A stretch of 64,000 nucleotides of DNA, taken from positions 6,492,329 to 6,556,328 of the forward strand of contig JAMKCF010000012.1 of NCBI GenBank assembly GCA_023634235.1, given 5' to 3'. The stretch is from Pisaster brevispinus. Taxonomy: Eukaryota > Echinodermata > Asteroidea > Forcipulatida > Asteriidae. Below, one piece after another: positions 24,101 through 30,425 of this stretch; the first letter of the stretch is position 1; the number at the start of each line of letters is the position of its first letter. The notes beneath the pieces are model-generated. The model worked only from the letters and a program-made list of their open reading frames with translations, searched no databases and was not told the DNA's origin. The position numbers and the translations under genes were made by a program.

Positions 24101-27100
24101 GTTTGGCCAAGGACTCTCAGAGAAGCGAACTTAATCACTATACTAGCCAAGAACCCAATGGAGAGAAAACATGGAAGGAAGTTTCAGTTTCAGATGTGGG
24201 AGGAAAACCCTAGACAGTTATTCCAGGGAAAAACCCAGTAGGGACTGAAAGCCCAGTAGGGACTGAAACCCAATCCACATAAAAGCCCCCCGGCGGGATT
24301 TGAACCAGAGTTCCAGAGGTGGATGGCAAGGTAGATACCACCATGTCAACCTATTGTGCCATTGTTACACAATATCGTTCACAATTCGTCTTACTAAAGG
24401 TGTTGTGGGATGGGGTATTGCATGGTATGTCAACGGCCTTCTGATCCCTGAAATCACTGTGAAGAGGGGTGTCAGCTACACCTTCACGGTGCACGGCGGT
24501 GAAGACCCTGAGAAATCCGCAGAGTATCACCCGTTCTACATCACCACCGACTCGGAAGGAGGTCACGCTCAACTATCGGACGCTGAGAAAACAGTAAGTT
24601 TGTGGCTTAAAAGGCAGAGCAATGTGCATATTTAACAGCTTAAGCCCATTTCACATGAGAGCTTTTTATCCAACATATTTTGCGATTTTTCGCAACCAGG
24701 ATAAAAAATAGCAAAAGCCATTAGTGTGAAAGCTATCCTAGTTACAAAATAGCAAAAGATCCTGACTAAATATAACCGCGATCGAGACCTACTACAAAAA
24801 ATCGCAACTGCGTCATAATCGCACTGCGCGGCTGTGTGAAACGACTCAACCAAGGACGTTGGTTATGCTTTTGTAGTACCCCTGCGCAGAACGCGTCATG
24901 TGCCTCCGCCGTGTTGACACCCCTGTTGACATGACGACAGCAGGCTAGCGTCCCCCTCGTCCTTCCAAGATGGCGACATCAGAAGAAATTATGTTTGTGC
25001 TACTTCTCTTGAGATTTTTGCAACAATTTCAGTCTGTGAATTCCAGTCGAAGACACGCAAATGCTTTCCTCGGATTCAGAAGGAATTCGAGTAACAGCCA
25101 GCAAACGTGTGGGTTAGCTAGCCTGCGCCAAAGGATGAAAATTGCACAAATCAGCGCGATCGTTTCATCGAAACTCCGAGTAACTTGTTTTGCCCTTTTC
25201 TTTGTCTTCTTCGGTTCTTTGGGTTGCGTCTGAACGGTCAATGTGTTTGTTAAAATACTTTCAAAAAGATCCATGGTTTAGTAACAAACTAATAAAAATT
25301 ATTTCTTGGCAAAAATTTGACAACTCGATTCCTAATAGAAAACTAAGAGTGGCACGCAAACAAGCTAGATTACACATCCATGCGGAACATTTAATGCGGG
25401 AAAATCACTGTTGCCTACTGAGAGTCAGCCAGTTGAAGAGTTTCGCGTGGCATACCAGCGAAGTAACACATGACCTTTGACCTCGCAGTAGCCAAGCTGA
25501 TAACAAGGGACATTGGTTTGGTTGTCGTGTAAAACACCATTGTGAAATAGCAAACCACCAAGGTGCTAGACAGTTGGCGCCCGTAACTAGACGTTGGTTG
25601 TCAGCGCTCGTGTGAAAAGGGCTTTATTCTATATAACCTTAAATGCAGATGGTATAGCTGCTTCCTCTCCCTGATTCTGCAGACAGACCCTTTTAAACCA
25701 ATCTTTTCATGTTCTGATGAACAAACTAGAAAATCTCCCTGATTGTGGAGCCTTTTCCCCAACGATGGTGGATGTATTTCGAAATGTCTTCCTGATTGTT
25801 GTACAAAATCTCCCTGATTGCAAGATGCAACTTTTGCCAGCTATGAGATGGTCTACAGGACACAGAAAGCAATGGGTATTAAGGGCTTAAAATGTGTAGG
25901 CGCCCAATCTTGTTTTTCTTACCTTTCAATGCAATTTGTATTTTTTGCAGCGCCCACATTATGATACTGCTTGTTTTATGACCAAACTGACACCTTTTCC
26001 CCCCTTTCTTCCCCGATATCAGAAAAGGACAATCTTTGCCGGGCCAGCGGGTAAGTCTTGATTGCAAACTGTTTTGGGGTTATCATCTTTATGGGTTTGA
26101 TTGATGGCAGTGGCACGGCGCGGCATAGATCCAGTATTTCTGCCAGATCCAGTATTTCTGCCACAAGAGGGTGCTGCACCGCGGCTCGATTTCACAAAAG
26201 AGCTAAAAGATTGATCTTATGGGATTCGATCGAAATGGCTAAGCAATCTGTGAGGTCACAATACTCGGTGAAATCTGGATTTTTTTTCACTTCAGTCGAC
26301 TCCGTCTCAATGAAACTTCACCTTGTGATTAAGTTCTGTGACGATGCTCTCATATGCATCCTATATTTGTATACCAGTGGAAGTGGAACTTTTTTAGAAC
26401 ACCTTTTTTGAAATGAGAGAATGTAGTGTGTGGATTTCTGCAAGTTTGCACACTTCAAGTTAAACTGAAGGGAAAAAATGAACTCTTAAGAATCGTTGGC
26501 AGCAATTGCTAGGGATTGATATTTGGAAATGTCAAATCTGGTTTTTAATCTTTCTGATCGTCATTTTCCTGTGTTTTTTTTAAATTATTTATTTTTGTCA
26601 GAGGGACCTCTATGCAGATGGGAAGTTGCCCAAATTGGCTCCAACCCTGATGACTTCGATGACTTTGCTGGGTATAAAGCAACGCTTGAGCGCAAGTGTG
26701 TAGGAGGTGGCACTAACGGACTGAAGATGACATGGAAACCAGACGAGAATACCCCTGACCTGGTATACTATCAGGTAAGTCTGTAGATTGGATGGGACTG
26801 TGGGGGAGGGTTGGGGGATGGGAGGAGATGGGAGGGAATTAGTCTGGGTTTGGGGAACCGAGAAGGCCGAGAAAAAATGGGTTTCTCAATAGAAATGTTT
26901 CATGCGGTGTCAGAATGCTGAACCATTGTAAAGCAATTTAGTTCGACGTACGTACCGTTGTGTGTTTTTAATCCCAAGGCACTAATTATTCTGATGGACT
27001 GTCACCTTCTAGCTATAATATCCTTTACAGAATGTGTCCTTTATGGGGGGCGGGGAGGGGGGAGGTGAGACCAGAAGAGTTTTGAATGGGCTGGGCTCGG

Positions 27101-27534
27101 TTTTCACAAAGCACTGAAGATTTATCTTAAGATGAGTTGCCAATATCCCCAGAGCTTGGCATTTAAGATTGATGAAAGTCTTAAGGTCGATCTTGACTCT
27201 TTGTAAAAATCGTCCCCTGGGTCTCAATTCCACAACGCATTCATCTTAAAATGAGTTACCAACATCACCAGAGTGATTTGTATTGTGACATCACACTTTG
27301 CTTAGGGATTGAGATTGATGCACATATCTTGAGATCAATCTTATAGCTCTCTGTGAAATCGACCCCAGGGCTGTATACATGAAATCTGATTGGTGGGAAT
27401 GTCTCCTTCTCGATATATTACAGTGCTACACTCATCGTTTCTTGGGATGGAAAATTAACGTCAGCTCAGCAGCTGGACTCAAGACATCTTCACTCCTACT
27501 CCTGGCCATGTTTGCTGTGATCAAACTCCTCTAG
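1..27534 (+). CDS. Skeletor: Skeletor-like DM13-DM13-DOMON surface protein, 5'-partial, 14 exons
   Basis: Exons 1-142, 3803-3872, 4195-4303, 6070-6235, 7298-7367, 15477-15681, 16936-17172, 18533-18668, 22128-22238, 23459-23632, 24400-24593, 26023-26050, 26602-26774 and 27424-27534 all have AG/GT borders and join in frame (1926 nt, 641 codons plus TAG). Two DM13 domains (about residues 8-110 and 125-230) each show YDG-GPDAY-W, a PG turn and the conserved Cys in a WC-QA motif. A DOMON domain follows (about 255-415, from DYPNCVVL through CGLDNGRGACPDD to SWAIGPINP). Next comes the Skeletor C-terminal region (GWGIAWYVNG, HPFYITTDSEGG, IFAGP, VYYQCYTHRFLGWKI) and a hydrophobic tail. DM13 and DOMON domains are thought to bind heme or act in redox or sugar recognition; Drosophila Skeletor was first described as a spindle-matrix protein. 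The order matches the family. The signal peptide and start lie left of position 1. The domain call is firm; the biochemical role is inference. Confidence 0.93.
143..3802 (+). other. Skeletor intron
   Basis: No credible exon inside. It holds a foldback element (1003-1171) and two copies in opposite orientation of a repeat containing CAGTGTTTTAGCTA (about 806-827 and 3239-3260). The open frame at 2014-2421 shows no family features. Confidence 0.6.
1003..1171. repeat. Foldback element with CAGGCCTGGAATT ends
   Basis: CAGGCCTGGAATT at 1003-1015 is repeated inverted as AATTCCAGGCCTG at 1159-1171; the interior has GGAGGCCACGGAGGCCATGG. A partial relative (GGAATTTCATCTTTGAGAGG, then GCAAAGGGCACTTCCAT) lies near 40861-40920, so this is a dispersed MITE-like family. 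Confidence 0.6.
3803..3872 (+). CDS. Skeletor: Skeletor exon: middle of first DM13 domain
   Basis: A 70-nt exon between TGTGTAG and GTAAGT, entered in phase 1 and left in phase 2. It completes GP-DAYIWVGTTDRPSATG, the DA[YF]xW block of DM13. The matching exon of the second DM13 domain is also exactly 70 nt. Confidence 0.9.
4195..4303 (+). CDS. Skeletor: Skeletor exon: end of first DM13 domain
   Basis: Starts after TTATATTGTAG and ends at GTGAGT. Encodes TNKLRAYSGELVIAKLPG, TVQDYKWISIW and CKQAN, the strand-turn-strand and conserved-Cys part of DM13. Ends in phase 0. Confidence 0.9.
4450..4657 (-). repeat. Tandem array of a tRNA-like sequence, about 68-bp unit
   Basis: Three units start at AGCTCCGGATTAGCATACCG (4450, 4518, 4586; periods 68, 68 and 72). 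On the minus strand the unit reads CTCAGTTGGTAGGGTGCCGG, like a tRNA A-box and D-arm, with a B-box-like TTCAAGTCCC once at the array edge. Probably a tRNA-derived SINE head that was tandemly amplified. Confidence 0.65.
5629..5780. repeat. Perfect 25-bp inverted repeat with 102-bp spacer
   Basis: The 25 bases at 5629-5653 (key word AGGGATCACACCCAAG) recur as the exact reverse complement at 5756-5780. The spacer has a poly-G run. Likely a small foldback transposon; no clear target duplication seen. Confidence 0.7.
5826..5965 (+). mobile_element. tRNA-derived SINE, family A, plus copy
   Basis: A leader AAGATATTGACAAAATACGG precedes a tRNA-like head (TAGTTCAGATGGTAGAGCTC, B-box ATGTTCGAATC) and the tail TCTTTGTTCAACCC. 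The same leader and tail recur in the copies at about 15165-15290 (minus) and 15291-15420 (plus). It lacks a proper acceptor stem and is not a working tRNA. Confidence 0.65.
6070..6235 (+). CDS. Skeletor: Skeletor exon: inter-DM13 link and start of second DM13
   Basis: Acceptor TGTCCACAG, donor GTAGGG. ANFGDISIPDSF finishes the first DM13 unit; FAHGVSATSVVIEDSKTV and YYDGNGP open the second. Phase 0 in, phase 1 out, like the exon that starts the first domain. Confidence 0.92.
6236..7297 (+). other. Skeletor intron, T-rich with TGTT repeats
   Basis: Strongly T-rich on the plus strand with runs of TTTG (about 6505-6560) and a direct repeat of AGAGGTTTATCCTTGGTTGT (about 6630 and 6659). No exon seen. 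Confidence 0.55.
6290..6415 (+). repeat. SINE-like fragment with B-box
   Basis: GTCTCGGGTTCGGGTCCTGG at about 6370-6390 resembles a tRNA B-box; the upstream GC-rich part resembles a degraded head. Weak evidence from sequence alone. Confidence 0.35.
7298..7367 (+). CDS. Skeletor: Skeletor exon: middle of second DM13 domain
   Basis: A 70-nt exon after CTATTGTAG and before GTAAGT. It completes GP-DAYFWADSKTPPTTGGTKLIW. Phase 1 in and phase 2 out, identical in length and phases to the exon at 3803-3872. Confidence 0.9.
8496..9587 (-). CDS. Last part of the nested gene: transposase-like core and zinc knuckle
   Basis: Open for about 363 codons to TAA at 8498-8496. The frame is also open upstream (TGNHILPILQVREKYQSL), so there is no true start here; 9587 is GTG. 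Motifs: FFLGGDLKFLNVITG, CSAKYSCLWCQC, PPLFSTIPLTRVVPDTLHLF, PTKDVTPYMHILANH and a CX2CX4HX4C knuckle near the end. Confidence 0.6.
   Translation of the reverse strand: MREKYQSLKEALNPLICEVNEMQTININGQVIDVVFFLGGDLKFLNVITGLDACSAKYSCLWCQCSKADRWEHTKKWSMINKDNGARTVKSITKCATQKKDKYNCSNPPLFSTIPLTRVVPDTLHLFLRIADQLVGHLIAILREYDNEVKSSRKGTCKQAPNMDKFETFVHSLNIEWCFIVDGAGKLTYRDFTGPEHWRILNSIDLGLFLAETPFNKLSKLKDLWSNFKLLIKEISSLSHQNEVALKAFEDNARCWLRLFCEIYPTKDVTPYMHILANHIGESVRLNGNISVLSQQGLEKLNDYVTGWYFRGTNHKAVAFKQIMEKQNRIEDLELECERSMQFSVTCSSCGKQGHNKRTCSAR
8496..12240 (-). CDS. Nested antisense gene, probably transposase-derived; frame break near its middle
   Basis: Not assigned to a named family. Exon 1 is 12240-12208 (MDENRGGNVYK, donor GTAAAT). 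Exon 2 is 11338-10764 (acceptor TTTTTACAG, donor GTATGT), with a chromo-barrel/Tudor-knot-like VLVHYIGWPNSYNEWR at about residues 62-77. Exon 3 starts at 10616 (acceptor AATTGCAG), has a basic coiled part (SEKKSRNEHCKPNASKRSQR) and ends near LSGDGTRIGKRIHV. The last part, read from about 9640 to 8496, has GGDLKFLNVITGLDA, LWCQCSKADRW, TRVVPDTLHLFLR and a C-terminal zinc knuckle CSSCGKQGHNKRTC. From memory, similar GDGT...LWC...LHLFLR proteins occur in many copies in cnidarian and other marine invertebrate genomes, which suggests a mobile origin. The two main parts are in different frames, so it is either a pseudogene or has a tiny intron. Confidence 0.6.
9617..10616 (-). CDS. Third exon of the nested gene: central region up to a stop
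   Basis: Starts MALKAFAIGI after AATTGCAG, phase 2. Contains a Lys/Arg-rich segment and FGSDKDDEPVRISIETKG, ALYLKDRYGISDKTYHELAL, VIKVKLSGDGTRIGKRIHV. The frame stops at TAA (9619-9617) just before the homologous continuation appears in another frame. Confidence 0.6.
10764..11338 (-). CDS. Second exon of the nested gene: chromo-barrel-like region
   Basis: A strong acceptor (TGTCTCTTTTTACAG) and a consensus GTATGT donor bound 575 nt, phase 0 in and 2 out. Contains VLVHYIGWPNSYNEWRKLSD, typical of a chromo-barrel/Tudor-knot fold, then a region ending FWMYERRALETFSKQLTPT. Confidence 0.65.
12208..12240 (-). CDS. First coding exon of the nested antisense gene
   Basis: ATG at 12240-12238 opens MDENRGGNVYK and a GTAAAT donor follows AAG at 12208. 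It joins exactly in frame (phase 0) to LRKVTRLNYL of the exon starting at 11338. Confidence 0.6.
12319..12360 (-). promoter_or_regulatory. CCAAT-type motifs upstream of the nested antisense gene
   Basis: On the minus strand CCAAT lies at 12323-12319, and its inverse GATTGG within GCTGATTGG at 12360-12352, about 80-120 bases before the ATG. Only suggestive. Confidence 0.2.
12785..12841. repeat. AT/TTATTG/TTA microsatellite
   Basis: ATATATAT followed by TTGTTATTG and TTATTATTATTA runs. Confidence 0.7.
13303..13464. repeat. Snapback (foldback) element, about 162 bp, TA-flanked
   Basis: GGTGCTGTTTGTCAATTAA at the left and TTTAATTGACAAACAGCGCC at the right are inverted copies. The inner parts also pair (CGTATTTTTGACATG with CATGTCGAAAATACG; ATGGTTTGTAA with TTACAAACCAT), so almost the whole unit folds back. 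TA borders both ends (13301-13302, 13465-13466). Confidence 0.65.
13647..14792. mobile_element. 1.15-kb non-autonomous element with GAGGCC-rich ends and 10-bp target duplication
   Basis: The flanks repeat GTAGATCACC at 13637-13646 and 14793-14802. The ends are inverted: AGTGTTG at 13647-13653 against CAACACT at 14786-14792. Subterminal tracts are GAGGCCAAGGCC-type repeats (13673-13797) and their inverted counterparts (14626-14783). No coding capacity seen. A 10-bp duplication would suit a Mutator-like transposase; 8 bp (hAT) is possible if the ends are placed differently. Confidence 0.6.
13940..14265. repeat. Foldback MITE inside the GAGGCC element
   Basis: Left end GGGACACCTTGCCTTGGATT; right end inverted, AATCCGAAGGCAACGTGTCCC. 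The centre is a hairpin with about 42-bp arms (14055-14098 / 14105-14146, word GCCTCAAAATTGTGTG). A partial relative lies at about 16020-16160 (CCCAATCCGAAGGCAATGT). Confidence 0.65.
15165..15420. mobile_element. Two family-A SINEs head to head
   Basis: A minus copy (about 15290-15165) and a plus copy (about 15291-15420) each carry a tRNA-like head (AGCTCAGTTGGTAGAGCGCT and AGCTCGGTTGGTAGAGTGCC), a degraded B-box and a TTTGTTCAACCC-type tail. They meet at their 5' ends around GGGGAGACC, matching the leader of the 5826-5965 copy. Confidence 0.65.
15477..15681 (+). CDS. Skeletor: Skeletor exon: end of second DM13 domain
   Basis: Acceptor TAACCAG, donor GTATGT. Encodes SYTGQTVTVTMPGDTTVHDY, FGLWCVQARQNFGSIDF and a proline-containing link to the DOMON domain. 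The conserved Cys of DM13 is in LWCVQA. An 8.1-kb intron with an antisense gene separates it from the preceding exon. Confidence 0.92.
15682..16935 (+). other. Skeletor intron with TGCAACA-rich stretch
   Basis: ATGCAACA and its complement TGTTGCAT recur through about 16375-16790. A relative of the 13940-14265 foldback lies at about 16020-16160. No exon seen. Confidence 0.5.
16936..17172 (+). CDS. Skeletor: Skeletor exon: DOMON domain, first half
   Basis: Acceptor TTGTCTAG, donor GTAGAC, 79 whole codons. FQVQWRIVGAMIEVEL, KPGDYMAFGLSG, DVTVAWMDE and VADYNLQSKAQ are the successive strands of a DOMON beta sandwich as seen in Skeletor proteins. Confidence 0.93.
17173..18532 (+). other. Skeletor intron with two dispersed repeats
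   Basis: 17290-17560 belongs to the dispersed family also seen near 38.8, 42.4 and 48.3 kb (words TTTGGGTCTGATAAATATC, GGCCAGTAAACTC). 17700-18400 holds a relative of 57220-57720, apparently interrupted around 18045-18290. Confidence 0.5.
17700..18040. repeat. Dispersed repeat, GGGGCATTGCCTT family, copy 1
   Basis: Aligns by eye with 57220-57720: GGGGCATTGCCTT-AAATCTCTCA, TTGCTGTTTG, GTTCATGCAC, CCGCCATTTTGTGGAGTCAA (here CTGCCATTTTGTGGAGTCAA), TTTTAAAAGAT. No coding capacity. Confidence 0.6.
18533..18668 (+). CDS. Skeletor: Skeletor exon: DOMON domain, second part
   Basis: Acceptor TTCATGCAG, donor GTAAAC. Encodes CGLDNGRGACPDD, then NFKSLLFGNGITRISYSRLL. The Cys pair and the ISYSR strand match the part of Skeletor DOMON that follows the DYxLSAKSQ strand. 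Confidence 0.9.
18771..20127. mobile_element. TRIM-like element with identical 92-bp terminal direct repeats
   Basis: The 92 bases at 18771-18862 recur without any difference at 20036-20127 (start TGAAAGAAGAATAATGGAAA, end CATCACTGGTATAAGA). ATGACC flanks both outer borders (18765-18770 and 20128-20133), as expected for a 5-6-bp target duplication. The 1.17-kb interior has no open frame of note. Orientation is unknown. The match in fact runs for 99 bases (ACC before and ATGA after), so border placement is ambiguous. Confidence 0.55.
20220..21110. repeat. Dispersed repeat shared with 44.3-44.6 kb
   Basis: About 20320-20710 parallels 44310-44640: GTTACAACC, GGACAATGTGTTTCCATGCT (GGACAATGTGTTTGGATGCT in the other), TTTTTCACTA, CTCCTGACTCAC, TTTGTTATTTCATGT. 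No coding capacity. Confidence 0.55.
21115..21405 (-). mobile_element. tRNA-derived SINE, family B, minus strand
   Basis: On the minus strand: B-box GGTTCGAGTCCCGG near 21370, then CTTAAGCAAGACACTTAACC, GTCCTTCGGATGGGACCT, GTAGGTCCCATGTGT and GTAAAAGAACCCAGTGCA. From memory, this body is typical of SINEs widespread in marine invertebrates and basal deuterostomes. Confidence 0.7.
21456..22050. repeat. 15-bp minisatellite with a 152-bp higher-order unit
   Basis: About 39 copies of GGC[AT]CTAGTGT[GA]ATT. Most units contain the palindrome CACTAGTG. Two units carry an extra TA (CACTATAGTG, TATAG at 21521 and 21673), 152 bp apart within matching unit orders, showing a ten-unit block duplication. 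Because 15 is a multiple of 3, both strands stay open over the array; this is not coding. Confidence 0.92.
22128..22238 (+). CDS. Skeletor: Skeletor exon: end of DOMON domain
   Basis: Acceptor CGTTTTTCCAG, donor GTAAAT. Encodes DSTDQVIPTDRDVYISWAIG and INPDGLTAKHTSAPT, the D-x-ISWAIGP strand typical of the family. It lies just 3' of the 15-bp minisatellite. Confidence 0.9.
22239..23458 (+). other. Skeletor intron
   Basis: 22330-22700 has imperfect repeats around GCCAAGGCACTT / TTCCTAGGAATGAAACAGGGG. 23170-23370 is a relative of the TTAA-flanked element at 59961-60334 (AAAGGCAAAGTATACCTTTGG). Confidence 0.5.
23459..23632 (+). CDS. Skeletor: Skeletor exon: post-DOMON region
   Basis: Acceptor TTTGTGTAG, donor GTAAGT. 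Encodes NPKINFGISTPSTCPML, PAWKALEIKDQTSFVVDIG and KRGYTGIT. The phases (1 in, 1 out) agree with both neighbours. Confidence 0.9.
24290..24360 (-). repeat. tRNA-like SINE fragment
   Basis: On the minus strand, GGTTCAAATCCCGCCGGGGG looks like a B-box followed by an acceptor-stem-like end. Short and degraded. Confidence 0.4.
24400..24593 (+). CDS. Skeletor: Skeletor exon: GWGIAWYVNG block
   Basis: Acceptor TTACTAAAG, donor GTAAGT. Encodes GVVGWGIAWYVNGLLIPEIT, SYTFTVHGGED, HPFYITTDSEGG and AEKT. The cupredoxin-like stretch (RGVSYTFTV...HPFYITT) is one of the best conserved parts of Skeletor proteins. Confidence 0.92.
24643..25623. mobile_element. 981-bp element with TTA target duplication and 20-bp inverted ends
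   Basis: Left end AGCCCATTTCACATGAGAGC; right end GCGCTCGTGTGAAAAGGGCT, inverted with three mismatches. TTA flanks both sides (24640-24642, 25624-25626). The TTA duplication suits the PIF/Harbinger group. An 87-codon open frame (24970-25233) shows no transposase motifs, so the copy is non-autonomous. Confidence 0.6.
25670..25850. repeat. Dispersed repeat with CTCCCTGATTG blocks, copy 1
   Basis: Parallels 52845-53010: TGATTCTGCAGA, AAACCAATCTTT, TCTGATGAACAAA, ATCTCCCTGATT, CTCCCTGATTGCAAGAT. Non-coding. Confidence 0.6.
26023..26050 (+). CDS. Skeletor: Skeletor micro-exon, 28 nt
   Basis: A 28-nt exon between CCCCGATATCAG and GTAAGT encodes KRTIFAGPA plus one base. It is needed to keep the frame between the exon ending at 24593 (phase 0) and that starting at 26602 (phase 1), and IFAGP is a family motif. 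Confidence 0.85.
26602..26774 (+). CDS. Skeletor: Skeletor exon: Cys-rich C-terminal region
   Basis: Acceptor TTTTTGTCAG, donor GTAAGT. Encodes GPLCRWEVAQ, DDFAGYKATLERKC, GLKMTWKPDENTPDLVYYQ. Ends in phase 0, directly before the CYTHRFLGWKI exon. Confidence 0.92.
27424..27534 (+). CDS. Skeletor: Skeletor terminal exon with GPI-anchor-like tail
   Basis: Acceptor CGATATATTACAG. Encodes CYTHRFLGWKINV, then small residues SSAAG and an uninterrupted hydrophobic end (LLLLAMFAVIKLL) before TAG at 27532-27534. Small residues followed by a terminal hydrophobic stretch with no basic tail fit a GPI-attachment signal, so the protein is probably held on the outer cell surface. Confidence 0.9.
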   Translation, partial: CYTHRFLGWKINVSSAAGLKTSSLLLLAMFAVIKLL

Positions 27535-27795
27535 ACGTCTGAGCTGACAAGGCAACTACAACAAGAGCAAACAGACCAACCCAAGAGTGTAAAATTGTTG
27601 TATCTGATTCAACACTAAATGTCTGCACCAGCACAAGACATCTTCAATTTCCACATCTTAAGACTCAAGCACGTTTCACTGAACCATTTAGAGGAGGGTA
27701 GGTCACTCTTTGGTATCAAACACTTAAGTTGAAAATATCACTGTAGCATGGCCATGTATGAGAATGCTATTTGTTCAAAACCACTCACGATGTGT

Positions 27796-28192
27796 GAAAA
27801 TTTGACATTGCTAAGAAGACTTTTCTAACTAAAACTGTTTTCTGACCCCATTTTTGTTTCTGTATGCAAAAAAAATGATGAGCATAAAAAGTTTGAGTAC
27901 TAAATCGTAAATACGTCTTGTGCATTCATCATTAAGATTACTCCAGTTTTTCATGGGTTTAATATTTAAAGAATTTGTTTTATTTTGTTTACTTGAAAAT
28001 TTGACATTGGTAAGACTTTTCTAACTAAAACTGTTTTGTGACCTCCCTCTTGTTTCTGTACGCACAAAAAATGATGAGCATAAAAAGTTTGAGTACTAAA
28101 TCGTAAATACTTCTTGTGCATTCATCATTAAGATTACTCCAATTTTTCATGGGTTTAATATATAAAAAAATTGTTTTTATTTTGTTTACTTG
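27796..28192. repeat. Direct tandem duplication, about 199-bp unit
   Basis: 27796-27994 and 27995-28192 match over almost their whole length (GAAAATTTGACATTG, ATGATGAGCATAAAAAGTTT, GTACTAAATCGTAAATAC, CATCATTAAGATTACTCCA). Few differences, so fairly recent. It may lie in the Skeletor 3' UTR. Confidence 0.9.
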
Positions 28193-30425
28193 TTTTTATC
28201 GCAAACCAAGCCTTCTCAATGGGGCTTGGTCCCTGGCTTGATGGTCTCCAGGGCCAAATCTTATATCCCGTTCAGCAGAAAATACTGCTTAGAGATTTTG
28301 TTTGCTTAGCAACGAAATTTGTAGGGTACCAGTCGAAACAGTGTAAACTTTATGACATTTTGCCTGGTAACCTATTTCTACTAAGCAAGCTTTCTCTGTG
28401 CTTAGAAGTTTTCTGTGCTTGGAGGACTTATGATAATTAGGTCCTGAATGTTGTACTGCTGCCTCTTTTTTCACTTTCTTTTTGACATGTTCGCTGTCTA
28501 CAGCAGCACTTACTAAAAGTGATTCTTATCACACCTTAAAGAAAGCAGACTATTTTTGTCATTGAGTCTCTGATTGGTTCAATTGATTTGACAGGGAATA
28601 CAGACAAAGACGTTTTCAATATGATAAAGGTTTTTAATATATTTTTGAGAATATTTATCAAAAATGCCTTTGAAAAAAAAAAATGCAAATGTTGGTAAAT
28701 TCATTATGTTATGACGCTCGTTAGACACCATACAGCAGAGTTTTTCCCGAAAGCTAAAAAAAAAGACATGTATTTAAATTGATTTGTTCAATAATAAAGA
28801 AACATCACATCACATTATGTAATTGAAGATTAAAGAGGCACTGTGACTGATGCACAAAGAATTAGGAACTCTCATCCAGTTACTACGCACGTGCCCTCTA
28901 TAGATTATGAGGCAGAGAGAGTGCGCACGCGCGCATGCTGAAACTGCGTGAGAGTTCATCATTCCGTGTACACCCACAGGCCGGCTTTGATCATGACCAC
29001 ATCCTTAATTAATCCGGTTTTGCAGCAAGGAGTTCATTTTCACTGTATTTTACCTGTGTTTAATAATATCAACTGTTTCTGTATTTTTACCTGTGTTTAA
29101 AAATATCAACAGAATGTGGGGGTTGGAATATTGTGCAGAGTAGTAGTCAGTGGATGTAAGTTTATGGTGGTTTTTTAAAAGCTTTTTAATATGTAAGTAC
29201 TACTTGTTACTTCATTCCACTTTGTGTCTTAGCAAGAGGTCCCTGCAGCTGTGCCCGGATGAGTTTCTTTTGTTTAAATAATTGATTATAGTTTAGGCTA
29301 GGTTTGGGGTGCAGTGTTTTAAAGAATTATTAAGAGTTTGTAATGTTAGTGTTGTTGTTTTGTTGTAGTTTGCCTTGAAGAATGATGTTATAACGTTATA
29401 GTATTATGTGGCTGGCTCTGGGTAGTGGCCCAAACCCGTTTTCTCACTGGCAGAATGTCATTACTACTGAAATGATTTGATTGCATTTTATCCCAAGAAA
29501 TGGCTACCTCTGCCCAAAGGGTGAGTATAGCATTAGGCAAGATTACCTGGGGGTTGAGGGGAGTTTTTTTTTCTTCTTCTTCTTTTCCCCCTCTCTCACT
29601 TCAGGAAAATGTAAGTGAACAGACGTGGGTATTTATGTTAGGGTTAATGATTAGTGTGAAACAAACTAAATTAACCACAAACAGCCCCAAACCTTCGAAA
29701 TCCAACTATAGGTTTTGTTTGATTCTGTTTCACCTGAGGACTGCACCGGTTATAAACTGTTCATGCTTTTACATTGGACCTGGGATACCACCAGAATCAG
29801 AGTCCAACAGTTATGAGTTACCATTATGGTGTTTGATTTAGCTATAGAGTGATGAAGGATCCCTGTTAAATCATCTGAAGGGGGTAGGTGTTAATATTTC
29901 TCCATGAGTAACGTCTGACTTGGAAATACAAATAAGCATTTTGTCTTTTCCTTTTTTTAAGGCAACAAACTCTTGCTGTTGAACACTTTTTGTTGTTAAA
30001 TTCACATTACTACTCAAAAAGTACAGAATAGTGTTTTTTGTTTTTTTGGTTTTTTTTCAACATATTAAGTTGAACTTAACTAGGCAATAATTTTGGCCGT
30101 GCGAATTCGACAATCAACTTGGCAGAGTAGGCGCATCTATATAGAGATTACTGCAAAAAGCTGCTGCGAATTTGGATGCTGTTCGAGTGGATTGTTAAGT
30201 TACCTCATCAAGAAATTCCAAAGTCCTTTCAGAATTGTTCAATTGAATCGAAATAAGTGATATCGTACTATTATAACTATTTTTTTAGCGTGGTATATTT
30301 TTGTAGTGTAGAAGTATATAAAAAAATGCATTTTTAAACAGATGTTTATACACACACATGTATACTTCTTAATATATATGGTGTTGCTCTTGAAAAACTC
30401 AGCGGAAAGAATCATGTATTTTTTT

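Noticed and set aside
29500..29520. Possible first exon MATSAQR before GTGAGT
   Set aside because: Too short, no partner exon and no promoter features.
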